NCBI GenBank assembly: GCA_949710005.1
Contig: OX453287.1
Location: forward strand, 23,381,785-23,445,784
From: Ricordea florida
Taxonomy: Eukaryota; Cnidaria; Anthozoa; Corallimorpharia; Ricordeidae
Direction of reading: 5' to 3'
Length of the DNA stretch: 64,000 nucleotides
Part shown: one piece after another, positions 7,934 through 17,207 of the stretch
How positions within the stretch are numbered: the stretch's first letter is position 1
How the letters are laid out: every line of letters begins with the position of its first letter
The notes under the pieces: generated by a model
Database searches by the model: none
Told to the model about the DNA's origin: nothing
Seen by the model: only the letters and a program-made list of their open reading frames with translations
Program-made: the position numbers and the translations under genes

Positions 7934-10900
7934 TACAATGGTTTTGTGTGAATTCCATCCTCATAAACCCATCTTTTATCATAATATGCATTCAATCCCT
8001 TTTTATTTTGTGTATATGTCACAATTTGATTATCATTAACCCTAAATCCTGTATTTTGTGCCATATCAATTGAACCATTCAAAGCTGACATGTATCTACC
8101 CCAGTTTACTTCATTTTGTCCATGCTTTTCTCCTTTAGTACTATACTTTATTTTCCCTTTCCCATCATCTGTATAATAACATTTTGATGAAAGAGCAATC
8201 ATTCTAATACCTTCAAACTCTTTTTTGAACAAACCCGGAGTCTTTTCATGATATTTAGAAGTTGAAAGGAATTTTTCTTTTCCACCACTAAAGTATTCTT
8301 TTCTCATTTCAGGTTTTACAATATCATCCAAATTTTCAGCTGAAATTCCCGCGTAAACAGAATCTGTATCCATTTGTATCAACTCAAAATCCTTTCTATC
8401 TACATATTTATCTAGAAAATCGTAATAGAATTCCAACATTCTTAATTTTGCTAGCTGATACACCGCGATGCCGCATTGATAGGGTCTGTCTATTTTTATT
8501 AATCTTTTTCGTTTTACTATTTCATATGTGTCATTTATTTCATTAAGATCCTCAAAGAAAGCAGATCTTAGGGCTTTTTCAACCTCTTCCTCATCTTTTG
8601 TATACCTTGTAATATTATGTTTTTCTTTATCTTCTATCATTTTACCATAAAAAGAATTTCCCCTAAGTTTATTCGTGTCGGCTAATTCTTTACAACCTTT
8701 GTACTTTGGTTTTAGTTTTTCAATCAATACTTTGATATCTTTATTTTCTTCAATAACTTTAAATATATCAGGAAATTGGTTTAATTCATTGGTAATTTTC
8801 ACTACATCGTCAATTTTGTTTTTTTCAAAAGCTTTACTTAGTTGTTCCAATAAAACTTCAATATCTCCATCTCTTCTTGCATCTGCCACCTCTTTTGGAA
8901 AAAATCCAAAAGGCCTTCCCGATTCATACTTTAAAATATTATGGATAGCGGTAATCTCCAAGCCATGATTAAGATACCATTTTATCAAAGGTGTATATAA
9001 TAATATCTTTTTTGCCTTGGTAACACCAAGCAATTTTTTATTGCCTTTTAGATGTTTTCTTCCTGTAGCTCTTTGATATTCTTTCATATGCTCTGGTACT
9101 AAATATTCAGGAACTTCATCCACAATAAATAGAGGTGAAAACTCTTCAAACTTTTCTTTTAGATGATCAGGGGTATGGATATCAACTTGGCAAAATCCAA
9201 AAAGATTACCATCAAGAATATCTTCACAAATCTTCTTAATAAATTCAGGATCTGATGGATTTTCAACCTCAATGCATTCTTCTTTTCCGCATGGCATTTC
9301 TTGTCCAGAACAGTATAGATATAAACCATTTGCATCATAGCCAACAATTCGCACACATATTTTCGGGTTTTTATATTTATGAAGGCGAATCATTGTTTTT
9401 TCTGCCTCCGCATATCTCATAAATACAATACTTGGGCCTCCAACCATACCCGTTTTCAATAGTTTATAAATCTTGTTTTTGTCGCATATTTTACAATCTT
9501 TTCTTATCTTTTGGCATTTTTTACAAAACTCGTTATTACAAATTTTATCGCATCTATGAATACAGTATTGTCCTGGGGCGTACAATTCGGGATCACCTTT
9601 CTTCTTCATTTTTTGGTATTTATTTAGAACAGCCCTCATTGATACGCCTGGGATGGAAACGGCATCTTTTAATATATCAATTTCGTCTGAATAATATAAA
9701 CGCCTTGTTTTTTCAAGAGCTTCTAGAAAGGGAATAACATCATTCAAATTATACTCTTTCAACCAGTCTAACATTGTAACACAGCCCCTCTTTTCGAATT
9801 CGAGCAAATATTCTTCATATTCTTCTTTGGAAATGTTTTTCTTTTTCAAGGAAGAGTAAAAATCTTCATGTTTCACAGGACCAACTAAGGAAAGCTTATC
9901 ATAACCGTCCAATTTTTCATAAGGAAGTACAAGTTTTTTGGCTTCGCAATTATTTGCTTTGCACCACTTATCAAAAGAAACTCCAGGCGCAAGGTAGGAC
10001 ATTATATCCAAGAATTTGAAATGCGGTGTTGATAAAAACATATACCTATTCTGTTTCTTTGCAATAAAAATCTCCTTAGTTTTATCGGTCATGTGTTTTA
10101 TAAAATGTCTTTTAATCAAATTGATATCATATTTTCCACTATTAAACCCCAAAACAGGTACTTGATTACACCATTCTTCATATTTTTGTAAGACATTTTT
10201 TTGCAAGGAATCTTGATCAGGTAGAGGATATTCTTCTCTAACCTTTTCTACTATAATTTTTCTTATTTCCTCCAATTTTTCAACGAATTCTTTTATAAGC
10301 TCATCAGGATTTTGGTTGTAAAGGAAAACGGGTTTTTTTGTTAAATTATCTATTAATGCAACACTAACTGGAATGTGGGTATGGGTGAAAACTAAATCAT
10401 CGGTAATCTGTTTATCTTCCTTTTGTAATAGTCCCTCAAAATCGTAATCAATAAAATAGGGATATGGATAAAATTTCTTTTTGAACCAGATATTGGGTAA
10501 TTCAGGATTTTCGCACTCCCAAACCGATACTACATTATAACCCAAGCTTTTTATCATCTTTTCTCTTTCAATAGTTTCATTATATTTAATTTTGTCGGTT
10601 GTTGAACACGGGCACCCATGCCATTTACACCCATAAAACTCAAAAACAGTTTTTGTGACAGGCTCGTATCCATCAAACAAAATCTCATTCCCGCCTTCAT
10701 CCCTATAACACCTTTCACCACCATGGCCACAAAGCCCATGATGAATATGTTTACCCATAATTTTAGATTGGTTTTCTATCCACCTACACGCTTTATAACT
10801 AAAATTGATTTTACCCCCGTAAAAAACTTTTTCAGATTCATTCATGATGCGTTTTATCTTTTCTCCTGTGCAAAATATTTTTGTCTTTCCTCCTGTGCAT

Positions 10901-12336
10901 GTTTCATTGGTAAAATGCCTTTTTAAATCCTCGTGCCTGGTAAATTTTTGTTTACATCCTTGGCATACCCAGTTTTGCGCAAGAAGGTCTAGATCCTTAA
11001 TGAAAAAACCATGATTATTATAAAGACCTAAATTTAAACTTGGTAAATTATCTTTGAAATTATTTTTCCCAAACACCAGTTTCCAAACTTTAAAATTTGT
11101 TATATCTTTCTGCTCATAAACCCGGATATTTATGGAAAAAACCTTTGAAATTTTCTCAAAATCAACCAATTTTGTTGATCTAACATCTTCTTTTTTTAGT
11201 TTTTTGTTGCCATAAAAAGTTCTAGCTAGATTTAATGATTGTTTCTCTATGTCCTTTTCAGGGTTTTGTTTACCAGCAAGAATTTTCATGAGAATAGCTA
11301 AACACCTCCATACACATAGATTATCATTTTTATCATCTACAGAGTAAATACATCTTTTTTTTCGTAATTCATCAGGTAATCTTCCACACCCAACTAAAGG
11401 CTGTCTAGTATTAATAACTTTTATTTGTACTTCTCTAAACTCAACTCCACCCTCATTAACACCTGGTTTATTAATCTTCTTTACTGGGGGTAAATATGCT
11501 CTCATCCAAGCATCTCCTTCTAAGCTCAATCTCTCACCCTCACACCTCTCTATATATTTTTTTATTTCTGAAAGGGAATTAAAAGTTCCTCCGCTTCTAA
11601 ATGTATGAAAGTGATAAGCTATTTCTCCATTTCCTCTTTGAATCAAAGCAGAAAAACTAAAAACAATTCTTACCCCCATTTCTATTTGGGGTTCCAACTC
11701 ATTATAAATTGTTTCTGTCAAATCATTATTTAGATCCCTCCTAATTCTAATAATATTTTCATTTATTCTCCGGTTATTTCGAATTAGAGGATCATCTTCA
11801 TTTAGGTTTATTGAAAATATTTTGAGGGTTGTTGTTCTTTTCTTTTTAGTTTTTTCCTTCAATTCATCTCTCACACTATCAGAAAAATTTTTACCCTTCT
11901 TTTTTGGTTGAGATTTTTTACTATTAGTAAGTTTTATAATATTTTTATTGATTAAATCCTCAAGCTTTTTATTTATTGGTTTGAGAATTGGAACATTAAT
12001 TTCAGGTACCGGCTCATCAAAAATTGGTTTTTGTGGTTTTATAAAAGTTGGTGCTAGTTTCCTTCTTCTTGGTGAAAAAGAACCAGGTGGAGTTCTTGAT
12101 ATTTGTGGTTGATCGTGAAATAGACCAATTTCTGAAATTGGTATTTGTAGTTGACTTGGATTATTATCGAAAAACTTACCAATTTCTGGAATTTTACGCA
12201 ACTCTTTAATAATTACATTTTTTGGAAATTTTTTACCTTTTTCTTTGATAATTTTTTCTAACTGTTTTATTATTAAACTTCTTATTATTTTGCCATTTTC
12301 TTTTGGCTGTTCTACAAGATTTTCCTTTTGATCCAT
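7930..12336 (-). CDS. polB: Protein-primed family B DNA polymerase with N-terminal accessory domains
   Basis: 1468 residues. It replicates the element. Order of regions: basic low-complexity N-terminus (1-200); a region with NLCVWRCLA (about 337) and NNHGFF (about 442) that may be an OTU/papain-like Cys/His domain; a C2H2 finger (about 457-480); a Vsr-like endonuclease region (about 550-607, with FDGY, GCKWHGC and VWECE); the 3'-5' exonuclease (FIDYDFEGL about 629 and FNSGKYDINL about 732); a Cys-rich cluster (about 925-955); polymerase motif A YDANGLYLY (about 1000), motif B KLRGNSFYGK (about 1222) and motif C MDTDSVY (about 1322). All catalytic aspartates are present. The motif ATTTAAAGG (coding strand, 12363-12371) is 26 nt upstream. 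Polinton polymerases are often 1000-1300 residues, so this is long because of the N-terminal part. Confidence 0.95.
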   Translation of the reverse strand: MDQKENLVEQPKENGKIIRSLIIKQLEKIIKEKGKKFPKNVIIKELRKIPEIGKFFDNNPSQLQIPISEIGLFHDQPQISRTPPGSFSPRRRKLAPTFIKPQKPIFDEPVPEINVPILKPINKKLEDLINKNIIKLTNSKKSQPKKKGKNFSDSVRDELKEKTKKKRTTTLKIFSINLNEDDPLIRNNRRINENIIRIRRDLNNDLTETIYNELEPQIEMGVRIVFSFSALIQRGNGEIAYHFHTFRSGGTFNSLSEIKKYIERCEGERLSLEGDAWMRAYLPPVKKINKPGVNEGGVEFREVQIKVINTRQPLVGCGRLPDELRKKRCIYSVDDKNDNLCVWRCLAILMKILAGKQNPEKDIEKQSLNLARTFYGNKKLKKEDVRSTKLVDFEKISKVFSINIRVYEQKDITNFKVWKLVFGKNNFKDNLPSLNLGLYNNHGFFIKDLDLLAQNWVCQGCKQKFTRHEDLKRHFTNETCTGGKTKIFCTGEKIKRIMNESEKVFYGGKINFSYKACRWIENQSKIMGKHIHHGLCGHGGERCYRDEGGNEILFDGYEPVTKTVFEFYGCKWHGCPCSTTDKIKYNETIEREKMIKSLGYNVVSVWECENPELPNIWFKKKFYPYPYFIDYDFEGLLQKEDKQITDDLVFTHTHIPVSVALIDNLTKKPVFLYNQNPDELIKEFVEKLEEIRKIIVEKVREEYPLPDQDSLQKNVLQKYEEWCNQVPVLGFNSGKYDINLIKRHFIKHMTDKTKEIFIAKKQNRYMFLSTPHFKFLDIMSYLAPGVSFDKWCKANNCEAKKLVLPYEKLDGYDKLSLVGPVKHEDFYSSLKKKNISKEEYEEYLLEFEKRGCVTMLDWLKEYNLNDVIPFLEALEKTRRLYYSDEIDILKDAVSIPGVSMRAVLNKYQKMKKKGDPELYAPGQYCIHRCDKICNNEFCKKCQKIRKDCKICDKNKIYKLLKTGMVGGPSIVFMRYAEAEKTMIRLHKYKNPKICVRIVGYDANGLYLYCSGQEMPCGKEECIEVENPSDPEFIKKICEDILDGNLFGFCQVDIHTPDHLKEKFEEFSPLFIVDEVPEYLVPEHMKEYQRATGRKHLKGNKKLLGVTKAKKILLYTPLIKWYLNHGLEITAIHNILKYESGRPFGFFPKEVADARRDGDIEVLLEQLSKAFEKNKIDDVVKITNELNQFPDIFKVIEENKDIKVLIEKLKPKYKGCKELADTNKLRGNSFYGKMIEDKEKHNITRYTKDEEEVEKALRSAFFEDLNEINDTYEIVKRKRLIKIDRPYQCGIAVYQLAKLRMLEFYYDFLDKYVDRKDFELIQMDTDSVYAGISAENLDDIVKPEMRKEYFSGGKEKFLSTSKYHEKTPGLFKKEFEGIRMIALSSKCYYTDDGKGKIKYSTKGEKHGQNEVNWGRYMSALNGSIDMAQNTGFRVNDNQIVTYTQNKKGLNAYYDKRWVYEDGIHTKPLY

Positions 12337-12399
12337 AACTAATCTTTATATATTTTACCTATCCTTTAAATCAATTTTTTGTAATCTGAAAAAAACCAA

Positions 12400-12840
12400 C
12401 TTATAAATTTAAGCTAAAAAGATCAGGAGTTTTCAATCAAATTTGAAAATAAGCTAAAACATACTTATCGATACTTTCCAATTTTACCCCTTAGAACCTC
12501 AGTCAAATTTGAAAATAACCTAAAAACCAACTTATAACACTCGCTACTCAAGAACTTCTAATAACCTGCAAGCTTAAAAATCTCTGTTTAATTTTCTGGT
12601 AAAATTTGAAAATAACCCGTAAGCTAAAAAGGACAGAGATTTTCCTGTCAAATTTGAAAATAACCTAAAAACCAACTTATAACACTCGCTACTCAGTAAA
12701 AGCTCTGATAACCCGTAAGCTAAAAAATCTCTGTTTAATTTCCTGTCAAATTTGAAAATAACCCGTAAGCTAAAAAAGGACAGAGATTTTCCTGTCAAAA
12801 TTTGAAAATAACCTAAAAACCAACTTATAAACACGCTTAC
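12400..12840. repeat. Subterminal short repeats at right end of Polinton
   Basis: A 440-bp AT-rich block made of reshuffled units. TCAAATTTGAAAATAACC occurs repeatedly, with CTAAAAACCAACTTATAA, ACACTCGCTACTCA and GTAAGCTAAAAA between. TCAAATTTGA is itself palindromic. The block starts directly upstream of the polB promoter and ends where host-like sequence begins, so it is probably part of the terminal repeat of the element. The matching left end is outside the window. Confidence 0.6.
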
Positions 12841-12844
12841 ATAG

Positions 12845-13590
12845 TAGTCCAGGCTTTCCCTGAACCCTCAGTACTATTAACCGTGTGGAAGGCAGATAGT
12901 GTTGAGTATTTCGGGTCATTTCGAGATAGTGAGCCAAAATGTCATGGTTGCTATATTATTGCGTATACTAATGCTGAATATCTCACGATAGTGAGCAGCC
13001 AATCAGATTGCTCAGTCAAATTGCCAAGGTTGGGGACTGAGAGTTAGCGTACAGTAAATCAGGGTGTTTTTGTCATGGTAAATAACGTTATCAAGTTTAT
13101 AGTGTTTTCCTTGACATATGATTGTTATCGGAACTTTCTCACTCATTGACACAGCTGTGATCTTCACAGAATAGCACAGGAGAACTTAACACGTCCGCTG
13201 TTATCTCTAATATCAATGCAAACATTTTTTTTAAACATCTTCCGTTCTTATTTGAAGGATAACGATCCTCAGTTGGGACTTATCTGCCACCGTTGACACT
13301 TCCAACTGCCAGAGAAAGGCAAAGATATCGAATCGCTCTGACTCAGTAAGTATCATACAATTCAGTTAGAGAGGTTTAAACAACGTTCCAATACCTACCT
13401 ATCCTGTTCGTTTCTTAGTTTCCTCAAACCATAGTGCATTTACAAAAAAGGCAAGATAACGGACAGTTTTTTTGTCAGTGTTTTGCATTTCTTGCTATCC
13501 GTACATAAAGAGACCAAAAGGTTTGATTAAGATAATGAAACTTCCGTTGTCCTATTATTGTCAGGAACACAGTCAGGAACACGGTACCGT
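12845..13590. other. Host intergenic DNA next to the Polinton
   Basis: No gene seen. It includes a segment (about 12,900-13,050) with CCAATCAGATTG and GAGATAGTGAGC elements that recur near 22,130-22,370 and 51,060-51,120, typical of small non-autonomous DNA transposons in this genome. Confidence 0.4.
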
Positions 13591-13599
13591 TGTACATTA

Positions 13600-13830
13600 G
13601 CTTTTAAAAGAATGGTTACACTGCATGGTTTAATCCACACTGGATGAAAAACTAAGAACAACACTGTGTAGTAAAACAAACAGTACCACAGGAGAGTACT
13701 GTTCAGTAGTTTTCCAAAAAATCACACTGTATGGTTTGATCCACAAATGAAAAAGTTAGAACCACATAGTAAAACCACAGCTGACGTTTGAAAGAATGGC
13801 AACAATGCAAGATTTGATCCACATACCCTC
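13600..13830 (-). repeat. Diverged copies of the 106-bp satellite
   Basis: About two units in reverse orientation, recognised by TTTGATCCACA, AAAAAGTTAGAACCACA and GTACTGTTCAGTAG. The sequence is more diverged than the arrays in DHX34. Confidence 0.7.
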
Positions 13831-13902
13831 AATAACACTTGTCAACCATTATGTGCAGAAAAAAAAAACCGAACTACATCCGTGTTGCTAACCGATTTCG
13901 AG

Positions 13903-14020
13903 GTCCGTACTGTAAGTTACGGACCGAGTTTTTTCCGCTCTGATTTATGGCCCAAGCGCTTAGCGCGCGGGCCATAAATCCGAGCGGAAAAAACGAGGAT
14001 CCATAACTTACAGTACGAAC
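13903..14020. mobile_element. Foldback element A (MITE-like)
   Basis: Two arms of about 50 nt (13,903-13,953 and 13,969-14,020) pair around a 15-nt GC-rich loop. Landmarks are GTACTGTAAGTTACGG and TCCGCTCTGATTTATGGCCC with their complements. A half copy lies at 23,195-23,260 and a diverged full copy at 43,199-43,319. No coding capacity. Confidence 0.8.
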
Positions 14021-14029
14021 CGAGTAAAC

Positions 14030-17000
14030 GAGGTTTGTAAGATATTTATTATATCTCTGGAGACATTTTAGCGACCAAAACAAACTTTAGCAGGCTGTAC
14101 AGTGAAGTACGGCCCGCTAAATTGACCAACCACAGCGCGCATACTAACCGAGTGATCAGAGCAGTACTGCTAAGTTCCCAAAATGTTTAGAGAACTTGAA
14201 TGATAGGACTCTGTAATCACCTATGATGTACTCGATTCTCTCCACCCGGAGAAGAGAATAAAGAAATGGAAGTTTTTCCAAAAGAAATTTTAATTCAGTT
14301 ACTAATTAAGCCAACAGTTAATGCGGTCGACTAGAGGAGTCAATCACAGGGCAGGACTTTGGAATTCCGCACATTCGCAAAGTTTTGCACAATTTGCAAC
14401 AAGCTGTCGTGTTTGAGGGTCTCAGTGTATGGGGTGGCCATCGTGAAAATTAATTTTCATTCTTTTAAGAAGTCAATAATTAGTTTTTATTTCTTAAAGA
14501 AGTTAAAAAATATTTTCATGGTTAGAATTTTTTACGGTTAACATTTCTACGGTTAACGGTTAACATTTTCCAATATTTACGCATAAACGACTAAATTTTT
14601 GGCCCGTTTTACGGGTTTCGGTTAACCCCATTGAGACCCTTGTGTTTGCGCAATCACCCACCATGGACCAGATAACACACAGACATATACAAACACACAC
14701 ACAAAAAAAAATAAAAACAGGCTCTTCATCATGGACCAGGTCACACACACAAACACACAAGTAAAAATAGATAGAAACGTGCAAAAATATTTCTAATTTT
14801 TCTGTCGACGGCTAAACAGAAACAGCGTGAATCAGTGGTGTAAGGAGAAATATACATAAAAATTTGCGGGGGAATAAATGCCAACAAAATCAGCATGCGA
14901 CAAATCATACGTTTCTTCATGCTAAACATTTTCATAATTTTGTGAAAGAATGTTAGAAAACACTTGCTTTGACTATCGAAAAAATGTCGCAGTATAAATT
15001 TAAGTGCAAAGCGCTTTTCGGGTTTAAGCGTGTCATCATTCCGTCTACCGTACCGTTCTCACAGAGACGCTTTCAGCGCAGAAGTCCGGACAGGGGGTTT
15101 AGTTCTACAGGTCAGAAATAACTTGGTGAAATTATTACCGTTAGTATGTCCTTCTTATTAACCATAAAGTTGCTGTATCAGCTTTTACATATACAGTGAG
15201 ACTATGTCGTAATATGAGTTAATGTTGTTTACGGTACGTACTGAAGTAGAATGATAAAGCATTGCGTGAATCACGACGTGTCGACTTCATGCTGCTTAGC
15301 TCACTGCAATTCATATCAGACGGAAAACGTTTGAAAGGCTACTGTGTTGCTAGAATGTTTGCTCTAGTATTTTCGCATTTTTGGTTTAACGCTTCTAAGA
15401 AAAATGACGGTGACTCATGGACCAAACCATCACTGAGCTCTAGCAGGGTGACCATACTTTTCAATTGACTAAGTAAGGAACCGCAGCCGTGTACACTGTA
15501 TTGTGGCACTGTTTGCCGGTTTACTATATATGGTCCTTCCGTGAACTTTACAGCCATAGATAAAATAAATGCAGTTTTATCTTCCTTTGTAAAACTACTG
15601 AAAACTGCTGTAATGTCGAACCTATTTCTTTTCGCTTTATAATGTAGTAGATAACGCACTCGAATCCGAGTGTTTATTCGTATCAATCATCGAATTCATA
15701 GTACGTATTAGTTCTTAATTTAACGATATTCAACTTTGAACCTGTAATAGACCATTCTACATTTGTGCCCTTAGTACCCTGGCCTCGGAATAGAAGTGAG
15801 GCTGGAGGTGATCACTTTAATCTGCCTAACCACTCCACTCAAAACATGGCGGTATGTGGCCTTTCCGTGCAACAGGGCAACGCGGAAAGCCGTAAAAACT
15901 TAGAACAGAAGTTTATCTTCCAACTTAGTTGTCTTAATCCCCACGGTATCAACGAACGTTTCTCATTCATTTAATCATTAATCTAATTTATTCACTTCCA
16001 TTTACACACTGCTATGGTTCCACCAACAGCATGGCTCCAAACTTCTCTATATAAATTGTACGTAACCCCACAATCCTCTCATTCGCTCCGACGAAGGGCT
16101 AACTCTCTAAACGTCAGCACTTCCATTTTTACCTTTACGAAGAAAATGTTTTCTATTACTTTTAGAAAATAGCCCAATGCCCGTGACTACGAAAACGTTT
16201 TTTGTTTCTGTCGAGTTATACGGTTGTAGAAACACGATTTTTATTTAATCAGCGCGCGTATTTTCCTTGGGATATTTTCTAAATTGCGCTTAAAATGTAT
16301 ATAAATTGCTCTATAACTGTACAAAACATATTTAAAAGTTTGAAGAACGGATCATGTTAGTCGGAAGAAACTCGCCACAACTCTGTTGTTAAGCGTCAAA
16401 AAAGACGTTCAAAATTTGTATGAATTTATATGGTGGCCTTGGTTCGAGAAGTCACGCTGTAAAATCTTACTCTATAATTTATTTCACCTTTGCAAAAGCT
16501 ACGTAATTCTAACTGAATACTAGGATTGCGAGGTCGCGGGTTCTGATTTCATTCCAGCCTTTCCTTTTTTCAGCCCTTAAAACTGCAACTGCTTGAAACT
16601 GCATTACATAGCTATAATGCTTATATTACTTATGTGGTGGATATTTTTGAAGAAAATGAAACTAGATATCCGCTTGGTGATGAAATGATTTTAAGATCTG
16701 ACCAAGATTTTAATCTGTGAGATGTGGGAAGCACTCTTCCAGAATACCAGGGGTCCTCATTTGTGATCTAAATTATCTCATAGTTATAACTTGAATCTTT
16801 TTATCAAAAATATAAGACGAAGAGACTTTGCCAACGAGCTTGAGGACAGTTGTGAAAATTGTCATTTATGTTAATTTCGATTTTTAATTTTATAGGTAAT
16901 AGGTTTTAATAAATATTCATAGGTAATTAACTTAAGGAAGTTGTTTGGATGTAAAATTTGTTTAGCTTTTTTAAGTATTTTACATATGTATGTATGGTAT
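14030..17000. other. Intergenic stretch without recognised gene
   Basis: No supported gene. It holds a CA-rich simple repeat (about 14,680-14,765) and a fragment near 16,190-16,290 with GTTTCTGTCGAGTTATACG and AATCAGCGCGCGTATTTTCC that matches the MITE B elements at 56,772-57,780. Short open frames here show no homology that I recognise. Confidence 0.4.
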
Positions 17001-17011
17001 TTTAAATCTTT

Positions 17012-17080
17012 AGTGTCCCCAATTTGCTACTAAGCTAAATACTTAAGACACCATAAGAAAGGTGTTATTGTTGTTGTTTT
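17012..17080 (+). repeat. SINE 3' end fragment
   Basis: Contains GTGTCCCCAATT, then a TACTAAG...CTTAAGACACC stem and a TTATTGTTGTTG tail. It is the same 3' module as in the SINE at 46,375-46,660 and is 5'-truncated. Confidence 0.55.
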
Positions 17081-17207
17081 ACAAATACTTCGAGTGTCAA
17101 ATCATCAATTATGCTTGCCTCCGCAGTGCGCGCATCTATATATATGTGATATATTTATTTGATAACTTTAAATTTTTGATGTCTCTTTACCTTTCAAGTT
17201 TCAGAAT

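Larger units (their letters stand above)
1..12840. mobile_element. Polinton/Maverick (adintovirus-like) element, left end outside window
   Basis: A self-synthesising DNA transposon or endogenous virus. The set polB + rve integrase + A32-like packaging ATPase + jelly-roll capsid protein is diagnostic of Polintons/adintoviruses. Genes are tightly packed, have no visible introns, are AT-rich and share an upstream motif, unlike the host DNA to the right. Capsid and accessory genes run leftward, the integrase and ssDNA-binding gene run rightward, and polB runs leftward from the right end. The right boundary is estimated from the end of a block of short repeats near 12,840; no terminal inverted repeat can be tested because the left end is missing. 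No adenain-like protease or penton gene is seen in the visible part; either could lie further left. All ORFs are open, suggesting recent insertion or retained function. Confidence 0.93.
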
